Positions 29,623-36,645 of a stretch of DNA of 36,645 nucleotides are shown piece after piece. Position 1 is the first letter of the stretch, and each line of letters starts with the position of its first letter. This DNA comes from Synergistetes bacterium ADurb.Bin155 (GTDB taxonomy: Bacteria > Synergistota > Synergistia > Synergistales > Thermovirgaceae): positions 1-36,645 of the forward strand of contig MWDE01000020.1 of assembly GCA_002070395.1 (NCBI GenBank), written 5' to 3'. Below the pieces are notes generated by a model. That model searched no databases. It was given only the letters and a program-made list of their open reading frames with translations, and had not been told where the DNA came from. Position numbers and translations under genes: made by a program.

Positions 29623-32426
29623 ACCGCCGGAAGATATTCTTGGGCGAAACGCCCATGACCCGATCCGGTGCCATATCGCCGACAATGGCGATTCCTGAAA
29701 CGCTCTCGGTGATCCTTCGTCGGGAGCGTTTTCTTTTGCCCATTGGGGAGATCGCCGCTCTGTCGGGGAGAGGAAACGCCCTCGCCGCCGACACGGGGTT
29801 ATGGGCGCTCTCCCAGGAGGGGAAGTACATCCTCGCCGCCCCTGCCTCCCCCGTACTGGCCGCCGGAGGAAACTGGCTTCTGGCGGAGAACGCCCTGGTG
29901 GTCGGGGAGACCCCCATACTGGCCGCCATGCCAACGTTCCCCGTGATGGTGGCGGGGAAGGCGGTCCTGTTGGACTCCGGGCTCTTCGATGCGACGGGGA
30001 TGGCTCCGTGGGCTGCTGGAGTGATTCCCTCTCCCAAGGCGTTCAGCTTGGGAAGAGTCCTGATCTACAGCGGGGAGCTCCTTTTCGACCTTTCCCAGTT
30101 CCGCCGGGCGGAGCTCTCTCTGCTCATGGAGCTGTGGGGAAAGGATTCCCCGGTGTTCCGCTACCTGAAGAAAGAGAACGACGAGCTCCCGCCCCCTGTG
30201 AACGTGGGACGAGATGAGCGGCAGTATGGCATCCAGCCTTACGACTGCACCGACGAAGGGCTGGTCCCTGCGAACGTTGGAGGCTTCTGGCGCGACGGGG
30301 AGGACCTGTGCGCCAGCGGAGCCCTTTCTGCGGGGCGTGGGTACCTGGTGGGGACCATGTTCGACGCGGAGGGACGATGTGTGGCCTTCGCGTCGGTCCA
30401 AGGAGGGGAAGTCCGGAGCAAAGCCCTCCTGGTCATTGCCCCCGCTCCCGGAGGGGTGCTCTACGGGACGGCACGCTCCGAGAATCCCATGGGGCGGCTG
30501 CTCCCTGTCTCGTCGGTGTCGTTGCGCCGATGGGAAGAGGAGGAGTCCGTGGTTGCCGCCCCTACGGGGTGGATCGACCCCACGGCGGGATTCGGAGGCC
30601 CTCCGTTGGCACTGACCGAGTGGACTCCCGGGAAGGCGGCGTGCGTCTCGTTCGAGAAATGGGTTCCGCCGTGGGATGGCTCATCCCCCGGCGTGCATGG
30701 CTGGATTGCCCCAGGAGCCCCCGCTCCTGTTGGGGCGTTGGGGAAGATGCTGATGGCAGCAGCCCCCGGAGGAAACGTCACCACCGCCACGGAGATTCCT
30801 TTGCTCCGGCGCTACGTCGTGCCGGGAGTCTCCCCCGCAGTCTCCTTCGAGAACGGGAGAATGACGCTCATCGGCTGCACGGCAGGAATGGAAACGCTGG
30901 AGCGGACCACGATCCAGACGGCGCTTCCAGTTCCCAAGAGCCTCACCCAAGAGCTTCGCGCAGGGGACATTTCCCTTCCGCTGGCGGTTCACGTGGGAGA
31001 GGCGTTCCAGCTTGGGTGGTGGAACTGGCCCGAGAGAGGGATTATCGGGTCCATCCCCCGCCCGGAAAACTTCGGTGACAACCGGAGCGGCAACGACTGG
31101 AACAATTACAGCGACGATGGGCGACGTTGCACCGTGGCAGAGCCGAGAAAAAGCATCTCCGCCACCTCCGACGGATACCTTTACCTTGCGTGGGATCAGT
31201 ATGGCCCAACCGGCCGTGTGGATTACGGCTTTGGCCTGAGTGCCCTGCGGTACAGCGGGAACGAGTGGGAGCGCCATGACAACGTTTTCCCTGCGGATGG
31301 CTCCACAGGCGTCCAGACCGGAGGCCGGGGGAGCTACTCCGTCTATCACTACCCAGGGGCGGACTGGTCATTGTTCCATGCCCCCGCGTGCGACATAGAG
31401 TATTTTTCGCCATGGTTCTCCATCGACTGGTCGTGGCTCTCGGGGTTGTCCCCGTTTCTCGGCGGGATAGCCTCTGCCCTCATCGCGGCGGAACAGATTG
31501 CTCAGGAGACGTATGGGAACCTGCAATGGATTACCCATCACCCGCGAAACGTGGTTTACGTGGGCGATCCCCTCTTTGGAGACCCAGAGCGGGTCAAGCT
31601 CCCGTCGAATACCCATTGGCGCTTCATCGACTGGTGGGTGCATGAGGAAACCCTGTACGCCGCTCTGGCGGGGTGGAAAAGCTCAAACACCACCCCGGAG
31701 ATGTGGCTTGTCAACAGGAAGAAAGCCTTCCAGGCAAGCGCGGCATCCATGGAAGAGCTCTACCAGAGGGCCATAGACCACCCTCCGGGGGTGCTGTTTC
31801 CCCGGCTGGTCCAGAAGTTTAAGGCCGAAGACCCCTTTTCTCTAGCCTACGAATCCTCCATGTATGGGAGTGGGCTTTGGGGAACGGAGCTCAACTGGGG
31901 GCTCATTGACGAGAGCCAAACAAAGGTCAAGGAGGTTTACGCGGCCCTCAAAGAGTTCTATGACAACGCCGAAAAACCGTTGGCTCCTGCGTGGGGCAGC
32001 GTGTCGAACCACAATCTCTTCTCCTACATGGCCGTGGACGGGGAGCTTCCCCCGTTGCGCGACACCACTGCCGTAGAGGACTGGCTTCTTGTCCGGGAGC
32101 TCTCCGGCGTCTGGTTCGGGGCTCAAAACGCCGCAGCCCGGGGGCTCCCTCCCTCCGTCACGGCTCAGGACACCGCATGGTGGCCCGTGTCCATGGGGTG
32201 GCGGGGGAGACAAATATCCCTCCTGTTAGCGCGGGGAAAATGTGACCAAGCCATCGGCGACATGGACGATTTTATGATCAAGCTCGCCGCACTGACAGGG
32301 GAAAGGGGACACCCCTCGCACCGATACGACCTCTGGTACTGGCCGGATCAGTTCCTCCCCGTGCTTATCGACGTAGACGCGGAGCAGTTGGCCCGTCTCC
32401 GACAACTGGCGACAACGAAAGGATGA
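29619..32426 (+). CDS. Large structural protein of unknown function, 935 aa
   Basis: ATGA overlap with the preceding gene sets the start (MNRRKIFLGETPMTRS...). Residues 60-130 contain Ala/Leu/Val-rich short strands (KYILAAPASPVLAAGGNWLL, ETPILAAMPTFPVMVAG). The centre has Trp/Tyr/Gly-rich beta sequence (GYLYLAWDQYGPTGRVDYG, GRGSYSVYHYPGADWSLF). The final third is helical (KVKEVYAALKEFYDN, LDIDAEQLARLRQL type end). It lies between the hub-like protein and the fibre genes, where tip, baseplate or central fibre proteins occur. I recognise no enzyme motif. A fibre/hub extension is the best guess. Confidence 0.6.
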   Translation: MNRRKIFLGETPMTRSGAISPTMAIPETLSVILRRERFLLPIGEIAALSGRGNALAADTGLWALSQEGKYILAAPASPVLAAGGNWLLAENALVVGETPILAAMPTFPVMVAGKAVLLDSGLFDATGMAPWAAGVIPSPKAFSLGRVLIYSGELLFDLSQFRRAELSLLMELWGKDSPVFRYLKKENDELPPPVNVGRDERQYGIQPYDCTDEGLVPANVGGFWRDGEDLCASGALSAGRGYLVGTMFDAEGRCVAFASVQGGEVRSKALLVIAPAPGGVLYGTARSENPMGRLLPVSSVSLRRWEEEESVVAAPTGWIDPTAGFGGPPLALTEWTPGKAACVSFEKWVPPWDGSSPGVHGWIAPGAPAPVGALGKMLMAAAPGGNVTTATEIPLLRRYVVPGVSPAVSFENGRMTLIGCTAGMETLERTTIQTALPVPKSLTQELRAGDISLPLAVHVGEAFQLGWWNWPERGIIGSIPRPENFGDNRSGNDWNNYSDDGRRCTVAEPRKSISATSDGYLYLAWDQYGPTGRVDYGFGLSALRYSGNEWERHDNVFPADGSTGVQTGGRGSYSVYHYPGADWSLFHAPACDIEYFSPWFSIDWSWLSGLSPFLGGIASALIAAEQIAQETYGNLQWITHHPRNVVYVGDPLFGDPERVKLPSNTHWRFIDWWVHEETLYAALAGWKSSNTTPEMWLVNRKKAFQASAASMEELYQRAIDHPPGVLFPRLVQKFKAEDPFSLAYESSMYGSGLWGTELNWGLIDESQTKVKEVYAALKEFYDNAEKPLAPAWGSVSNHNLFSYMAVDGELPPLRDTTAVEDWLLVRELSGVWFGAQNAAARGLPPSVTAQDTAWWPVSMGWRGRQISLLLARGKCDQAIGDMDDFMIKLAALTGERGHPSHRYDLWYWPDQFLPVLIDVDAEQLARLRQLATTKG

Positions 32427-32430
32427 CAAA

Positions 32431-33450
32431 ATGCTAATCCAACTGAGACTGGGCGACGACAGCAACCCCATTGAAAGACTTATGTTCGGCACTGTGGATG
32501 CGGGAACCATCTCGGCCCCGATGCAATTTTTGACGTGGAACAACCGTCCGGCACAGATCACGGGGGAGCTCCTTGGCGAGGGGGACGGCACGAAGGTGGC
32601 CTTCCCCACGGCTCGCGCCCCTCTGGTGAACCACGCCAACGCTCCGGTGTCCGTGTTCCTGAACGGTTCCCCCGCCTCCGGGGTGGCCGTGGACTATGAG
32701 AACGGGCAGATCGTTTTCTCCCAGGCCCCCGCTTCCGGGGTGGCCGTCACCGCGACTTACTGGTACGGGGGAGTGTCCAACGACGCCCAGTGCGTGGCTA
32801 TCACGGCGCGACAGATGGCCCAGTGGGCGGGCGACAACACAACGAAAAAGTTCACCCTCCCCACGCGGTGCAGCGTCATGATCTCCGTGCGCGTCGGAGG
32901 AGCCATGCTTGCGCCGGGGGAGTACGAGTTGCAGGACGGCAACACGTCCCTCTACATTCCTTCGGCTCCGGCAGCGAACGTGGCGGTGAGCGCGTGGTAC
33001 GTGGACTCCCTGGTGCAAGCGGGATATTTCGAGTGCCGCTCCTCGGGACTCATGAACCCTCTCAACGTGTCTGGCGTCTCCGACGATGCGGAAACGGCAT
33101 ATTACCCCATCGGGGGGATGCTCACCCGCGCGAACCATCTGGTGGGGACGGGCAACGGCACCAACAAGGATTTCAACACGGGAACGCCCCTGATCTTTGA
33201 AGTGACCGGCGTCACCGTGGGAGGAAGCCCTGTCGCCGACTACACGGTGAACACGGTGAGTGGCGTGATTCAGTTCGTGTCGCCCCCTGCGAACAACGCG
33301 GAGGTGAGGGCGTCGTATCGGTACGAACGCGCCCACAGAGTGGGGAACATCAAACAGTGGACCGCCCGGAAGGCTTTCGTGCGGGTAAACGTGCCATTCG
33401 ACGGACCGAACGAGTCGCTGGCGGCGCAGATTCGCGTCGTGGCGCAGTAG
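32431..33450 (+). CDS. Fibre-like protein with three beta repeats, 339 aa
   Basis: The protein has three similar modules, each opening with a G-x-G-T or G-D-N-T segment followed by a short hydrophobic strand, an x-V-x-x-x-G motif and an ending Y-W-Y or Y-R-Y. They are at about residues 47-115 (GEGDGTKVAFP...ATYWYGG), 130-195 (AGDNTTKKFTLP...SAWYV) and 235-300 (GTGNGTNKDFN...ASYRYE). Such modules form trimeric or stacked fibre shafts. Head residues (MLIQLRLGDDSNPIERLMFG) could attach it to the tail tip. No enzyme signature. Confidence 0.7.
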   Translation: MLIQLRLGDDSNPIERLMFGTVDAGTISAPMQFLTWNNRPAQITGELLGEGDGTKVAFPTARAPLVNHANAPVSVFLNGSPASGVAVDYENGQIVFSQAPASGVAVTATYWYGGVSNDAQCVAITARQMAQWAGDNTTKKFTLPTRCSVMISVRVGGAMLAPGEYELQDGNTSLYIPSAPAANVAVSAWYVDSLVQAGYFECRSSGLMNPLNVSGVSDDAETAYYPIGGMLTRANHLVGTGNGTNKDFNTGTPLIFEVTGVTVGGSPVADYTVNTVSGVIQFVSPPANNAEVRASYRYERAHRVGNIKQWTARKAFVRVNVPFDGPNESLAAQIRVVAQ

Positions 33451-33462
33451 GAGGACGACGAC

Positions 33463-34815
33463 ATGCCTCAGTTTATGTGGCAGAACAACAACAGTTACGA
33501 CGAGTGGCGGGAGGTGTCGGAGCTCCTCAAGGGAGGGCTGGCGGCCTCGGGAGTGCAGACGACAAAGAGCGAGGACGCGGCAAAGACCGTCGGGAACGTG
33601 ACGTGGTCTGACCTTTGTCGGCGCGTGGTAAAGATCGAAGACGGGTTTTACGCGGAGTTTTACAACCTCCGTGGCGGGCTGATCAAAGAAGGGATTGGCT
33701 TTAACGATGGCTTGAGCACATCGAATAACCGCTCTCTTTTCATGACGGCGGAGGGGGTCGCTGGTGGCGGGATGACAATAGGGAACGAAGGATTGTGGGT
33801 TGGGGTCGCCACAAGCACATTAGGGGGCGTTACCTCTCTGCTAGTAGGCCCAAACACATCAACCCCTTCAGACACGGCAGAGTATGCCCTTGCAAAAGAC
33901 TCTTATGCGGTGCGAGCTTTCCGGGGGGAGAATCCAGAGTTTGGCGGGAGGCTGGAGATGTATTTCGCCGCAGCGATCCAGGCCACCGAGGGGGCAAGCA
34001 TCAACGGCACAATGGACGCGGTGCACGCGACAAGCACCTGGACGTCTCCTGTCGGGACCGCAGCACACCAGAATATTGTCTTGGGAGGCAAGACGAGCCA
34101 GGTTACGTACCCGAATGAATACTACCCCACTGTTGTGAATGCCGCCGGGAGCATGTATCAGGCAAGTTATACCGGGTACTCTCCTACGTTCTGCAATGGC
34201 CTTTGGTTTCTGCCAAGAGCCAACCGTGATTCGTATGCAAAGCAAGTCTACCGCACCCTTCTCTCCACCACCTATCTCCGCGTGGCCCCCTCGGTGGACG
34301 AGGACGGGGAGCTGGTGGCCCCCACCCAGTTCGTGGCGCTGCCCCTGGTCTCGTCGCTCATTGTGGGGGATGGGATTCTCGCGGCCACGTGTGTCCCCTA
34401 TGATGGCGTCCCCGGTTCGGGGTGCTTCGTGGTGGCGGGGAAAGTTTCTCCTCTCAACCCCTACGCGGAGGCGTCCCCCCTCACGATCCTTCGCAAGTCC
34501 CCCATCGTCTGGGGAGAGGCCACCTCGCGGAATCGTCGGTTCACCGGGCACGCCGTTGGCAATCATGCGGGCTCGCAGTCGTTGGCAACACTGGACATGT
34601 GGCATGGGGTCCCCCCCGTGGCCACGGACGCAAAGCTCGGGGGGATCGTGGCGGCAGTCCCGTACCTCTATGCGAGTGGGGCCGCCTCCGAGTTCCGGGG
34701 GTTTTGCGACGCCGTGGGGTTCTGCTCTGATTCTATCTCTCGCGGGGCCTCTGCATGGAATGGCAACAAGCGCTACCTCTGCGTGGACAAGGGGCTCCTG
34801 TTGAGGACCATCTGA
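33463..34815 (+). CDS. Probable tail fibre or receptor-binding protein, 450 aa
   Basis: An AGGAGGACGACGAC ribosome binding site precedes ATG 33463. The protein is beta-rich with many Gly, Ser and aromatic residues, has no recognised enzyme motif, and has a C-terminal domain rich in Cys (GFCDAVGFCSDS). Codon use is less GC-rich around 33700-34200 than in the flanks, as is common for fibre genes that are exchanged between phages. Its place among fibre genes suggests receptor binding. Confidence 0.6.
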   Translation: MPQFMWQNNNSYDEWREVSELLKGGLAASGVQTTKSEDAAKTVGNVTWSDLCRRVVKIEDGFYAEFYNLRGGLIKEGIGFNDGLSTSNNRSLFMTAEGVAGGGMTIGNEGLWVGVATSTLGGVTSLLVGPNTSTPSDTAEYALAKDSYAVRAFRGENPEFGGRLEMYFAAAIQATEGASINGTMDAVHATSTWTSPVGTAAHQNIVLGGKTSQVTYPNEYYPTVVNAAGSMYQASYTGYSPTFCNGLWFLPRANRDSYAKQVYRTLLSTTYLRVAPSVDEDGELVAPTQFVALPLVSSLIVGDGILAATCVPYDGVPGSGCFVVAGKVSPLNPYAEASPLTILRKSPIVWGEATSRNRRFTGHAVGNHAGSQSLATLDMWHGVPPVATDAKLGGIVAAVPYLYASGAASEFRGFCDAVGFCSDSISRGASAWNGNKRYLCVDKGLLLRTI

Positions 34816-34816
34816 T

Positions 34817-35851
34817 ATGCCACGCTACAAGAACGACGAGGGACAGACTCCCGTGCGCTGGCGGGGGATAACGTGGGAATCGGGGCAGGAGAGGGATGTT
34901 CCCCTCTTCTGCCCTTCGCATTTGGGGCTCACGAAGGTTTCCGACGCCCCTCTGGTTCCCGGAGTGGTGCTGCTGGCGGAGGACGTGGTGGTTCCTGCGG
35001 GGGGCAGCGTGCGGAAGACCATTCCCCCTTCGCTCTCCGGGTGGATGTGGCTCGCCGTCTACCCCCTCTCGGGCTCTGGCTCGTTCTCTCTCGGGGATGG
35101 GGCCGCCGCCATTCCCGTGTCCACCTCCTCCTGGTGGGCGGGGGACGTGTGTTGGGGGAGAGCGGAGAGCATCTGCATCCTGTCCGATGACGGCGGGGTT
35201 TTCCGGGTGGTGGCGGAGGAGCGTCCCTCTCGTCCCATGGCGGGCCTCCCGGACATTGCGGCAAAGCCTCTCTCCAGGTACCTGGTGACTGCTGACGCAC
35301 AAGCCCTGTGGACCATCACATCGGGCTCCGTGACCTGGGATGCGAACGGCGTGTGGGGCGCGGGGTACGGATCGGGGAGTTCCTGGCATGGGGTGGAGAT
35401 GAGCGGAACCCTCCCAAATCCCCTGGTGATCGACCAAGCCAGCGACGTCAACATATTTTTGGAGTGCAGTTTCGTCTCCAGCAACCCCACGTGGGCGCTG
35501 TTCTACATTATGGTCCGGGGGTTATCTGCGGAAGGTGGGGAGCGGTTTGTCGTGTACTTTACGGATGAGTCGGCTAACTCCCCTTCCGTCTCCGGCTACG
35601 TGGTGGTTGGGGGCACCACGTGGTGGACGTCTGCCTCCCAGAGCTATTGCGCCTCTGGAGGCCGCAAGATTGTGGGGCTCTCCAAGCGGGGGAACACGTG
35701 GACCATCTCCATAGACGGCCCCGTAGTGACGACAAAAACCCTGGCAGTGGACGCATGGGACATAGCGAAGTTCACCATCAGTATGCAGCAGTTCCGGACC
35801 TACGCGGTCCCCACCCTGGCGGTGCATCGGTTGGAAGTAGAGTACGTGTGA
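34817..35851 (+). CDS. Fibre-region protein with MPRYKN module and lectin-like domain, 344 aa
   Basis: Residues 1-135 form a module shared with the next gene (MPRYKN, W-x-G-I-T/S-W, LTKVSD, LGDGAAAIP, then a hydrophobic strand and VVAEE). Residues 150-344 are a separate beta-sandwich-like domain (WTITSGSVTWDANGVWGAG, NIFLECSFVSSNPTWALF, WTISIDGPVV, FRTYAVPTLAVHRLEVEYV), reminiscent of concanavalin-type carbohydrate-binding domains. Stop TGA of the previous gene ends one base before this ATG. A likely role is binding a surface sugar (inference). Confidence 0.65.
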   Translation: MPRYKNDEGQTPVRWRGITWESGQERDVPLFCPSHLGLTKVSDAPLVPGVVLLAEDVVVPAGGSVRKTIPPSLSGWMWLAVYPLSGSGSFSLGDGAAAIPVSTSSWWAGDVCWGRAESICILSDDGGVFRVVAEERPSRPMAGLPDIAAKPLSRYLVTADAQALWTITSGSVTWDANGVWGAGYGSGSSWHGVEMSGTLPNPLVIDQASDVNIFLECSFVSSNPTWALFYIMVRGLSAEGGERFVVYFTDESANSPSVSGYVVVGGTTWWTSASQSYCASGGRKIVGLSKRGNTWTISIDGPVVTTKTLAVDAWDIAKFTISMQQFRTYAVPTLAVHRLEVEYV

Positions 35852-35863
35852 AAGGAGCGCCCC

Positions 35864-36274
35864 ATGCCAAGATACAAAAACGAAACGGCAAGCGCCATTC
35901 AGTGGAACGGCATCTCGTGGGCTCCGGGGTTTGAGGGTGACGCCCTGATCTTCTGTCCTCCCGACGTGGAGCTCACGAAAGTTTCCGACTCCCCCGCCGT
36001 GCCAGCGGTGATCCTGGCGGCGCAGACCGAAACCCTGGCGGCGGGGGGGAGCAAGGTTCTCGACCTTCCGTACCCCGCGTCGGGGATGTTGTGGATTTCC
36101 CTCATTGCCGTGTCCGGGGCGGGAACCCTTGCCCTGGGCGACGGGGCGGCGGCGATCCCCATTGACGGGGCCACGGGGTGGAGTGGGGAAATCGAGTGGA
36201 CGCGGGTGGCGAAAATCACCCTCGCGTCTGCCTCCGGTTGCACCATGCGCCTGATCGTGGAGGAGGTGGGCTGA
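35864..36274 (+). CDS. Small MPRYKN-module protein, 136 aa
   Basis: Consists of only the module found at the start of the preceding protein (MPRYKNETASAIQWNGISW, LTKVSD, LGDGAAAIPI, IVEEVG). GAAAGGAGCGCCCC precedes the ATG. It may be a free capping or joining subunit, or a duplicate made during fibre evolution. The stop overlaps the next start (TGATG). Confidence 0.7.
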   Translation: MPRYKNETASAIQWNGISWAPGFEGDALIFCPPDVELTKVSDSPAVPAVILAAQTETLAAGGSKVLDLPYPASGMLWISLIAVSGAGTLALGDGAAAIPIDGATGWSGEIEWTRVAKITLASASGCTMRLIVEEVG

Positions 36275-36645
36275 TGCCTCTGGTGAGGAACTTTGCCCCG
36301 GCCACAACATCCACCGATGGCCTCATGTCCGCCACAGACAAGACAAAGTTGGATGGGGTGGCTACAGGTGCCAACAACTATACACACCCAGCGACCCACA
36401 GTCCATCTGAGATTGCGCAGGACGCGAACAACCGATTCGTCTCCGACGCAAAGAAGGCAGAATGGGATGCCAAGGCCACCACTGCTGCCGCCACGACGAG
36501 TGCGGCGGGGCTTGTGGAGCTCGCCACCACCGCAGAAACCCAAGCAGGCACGGACACCGAGCGAGCTATAGTCCCTGCGTCCTTGCACAAGAAACAGTGG
36601 AAAACATATCTCGCGCAACATTTTCAGCGCCTCGGCTCTGAAACG
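36274..36645 (+). CDS. Tail fibre protein, N-terminal part (cut by window end)
   Basis: An open frame from ATG 36274 runs past the end of the window (at least 124 codons). The product (MPLVRNFAPATTSTDGLMSA...) carries two known phage fibre signatures: TDKTKLDGVATGANNYTHP (about residues 22-40) and a repeat of the type GLVELATTAETQAGTDTER followed by IVPASL. Both occur in tail and head fibres of many phages. The rest of the gene and any lysis genes lie beyond the window. Confidence 0.85.
   Translation, partial: MPLVRNFAPATTSTDGLMSATDKTKLDGVATGANNYTHPATHSPSEIAQDANNRFVSDAKKAEWDAKATTAAATTSAAGLVELATTAETQAGTDTERAIVPASLHKKQWKTYLAQHFQRLGSET

Noticed and set aside
1..36645. tRNA genes, CRISPR arrays, insertion sequences, integrase, attachment sites
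   Set aside because: No cloverleaf, spaced direct repeats, transposase or recombinase motifs were seen on either strand; att sites cannot be judged without flanking DNA.

Overview
The window is a 36.6 kb block of tailed-phage or prophage DNA. Every supported gene is on the + strand, packed tightly, often with ATGA or GTGA overlaps and with AGGAGG-type ribosome binding sites. No integrase, transposase, repressor, replication or lysis gene is visible, so lifestyle and genome ends cannot be judged. The DNA is GC-rich with strong Shine-Dalgarno sites, sigma70-type promoters and UUCG-capped terminators, which fits a GC-rich bacterium. The host phylum cannot be fixed from the sequence; an anaerobic Gram-negative host such as a Synergistota member is only a guess.

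Positions 1-8.1 kb are an accessory region of small genes, mostly of unknown function. It opens with an ArdC-like antirestriction protein and includes several duplicated pairs (2406/2782, 5300/5948, 7091/7645). A near-consensus promoter recurs three times (about 1957, 5122 and 5841). Each copy drives one small gene, and each leader has a CCGTAC/GTACGG hairpin. Two of the promoter copies are identical over 101 bp. A probably frameshifted gene lies at 3162-3400.

Positions 8.1-11.4 kb hold an unusual set between the accessory genes and the packaging genes: a radical SAM protein with spore-photoproduct-lyase (SplB) features, a small protein with a histone-H1-like basic tail, and a ParB-type N-terminal domain protein. 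Terminators follow the first two, so they look like separately expressed 'moron' genes. This is the best candidate here for an undescribed DNA-modification, repair or DNA-handling system.

Positions 11.35-18.2 kb are the packaging and head module: small and large terminase, DUF935 (Mu gp29-like) portal, MuF minor head protein, Mu gpI-like protease with a nested scaffold start, a probable decoration protein and a lambda gpE-type major capsid protein, closed by a terminator. Positions 18.25-25.7 kb hold connector and tail genes: a DUF1320 (gp36) protein, a gpG/Phage_tail_S-like protein, a probable tail terminator, the tail tube, a tail-assembly chaperone with a -1 frameshift site, and a 1500-residue tape measure. 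There is no sheath gene, so the particle is predicted to have a long non-contractile tail on a largely Mu-like head.

Positions 25.7-36.6 kb encode the tail tip and fibres: small tail proteins, a protein with 16-residue repeats, a 744-aa hub-like protein, a 935-aa unknown protein, beta-repeat fibre proteins, two paralogous MPRYKN proteins, and the start of a tail fibre gene cut by the window end.
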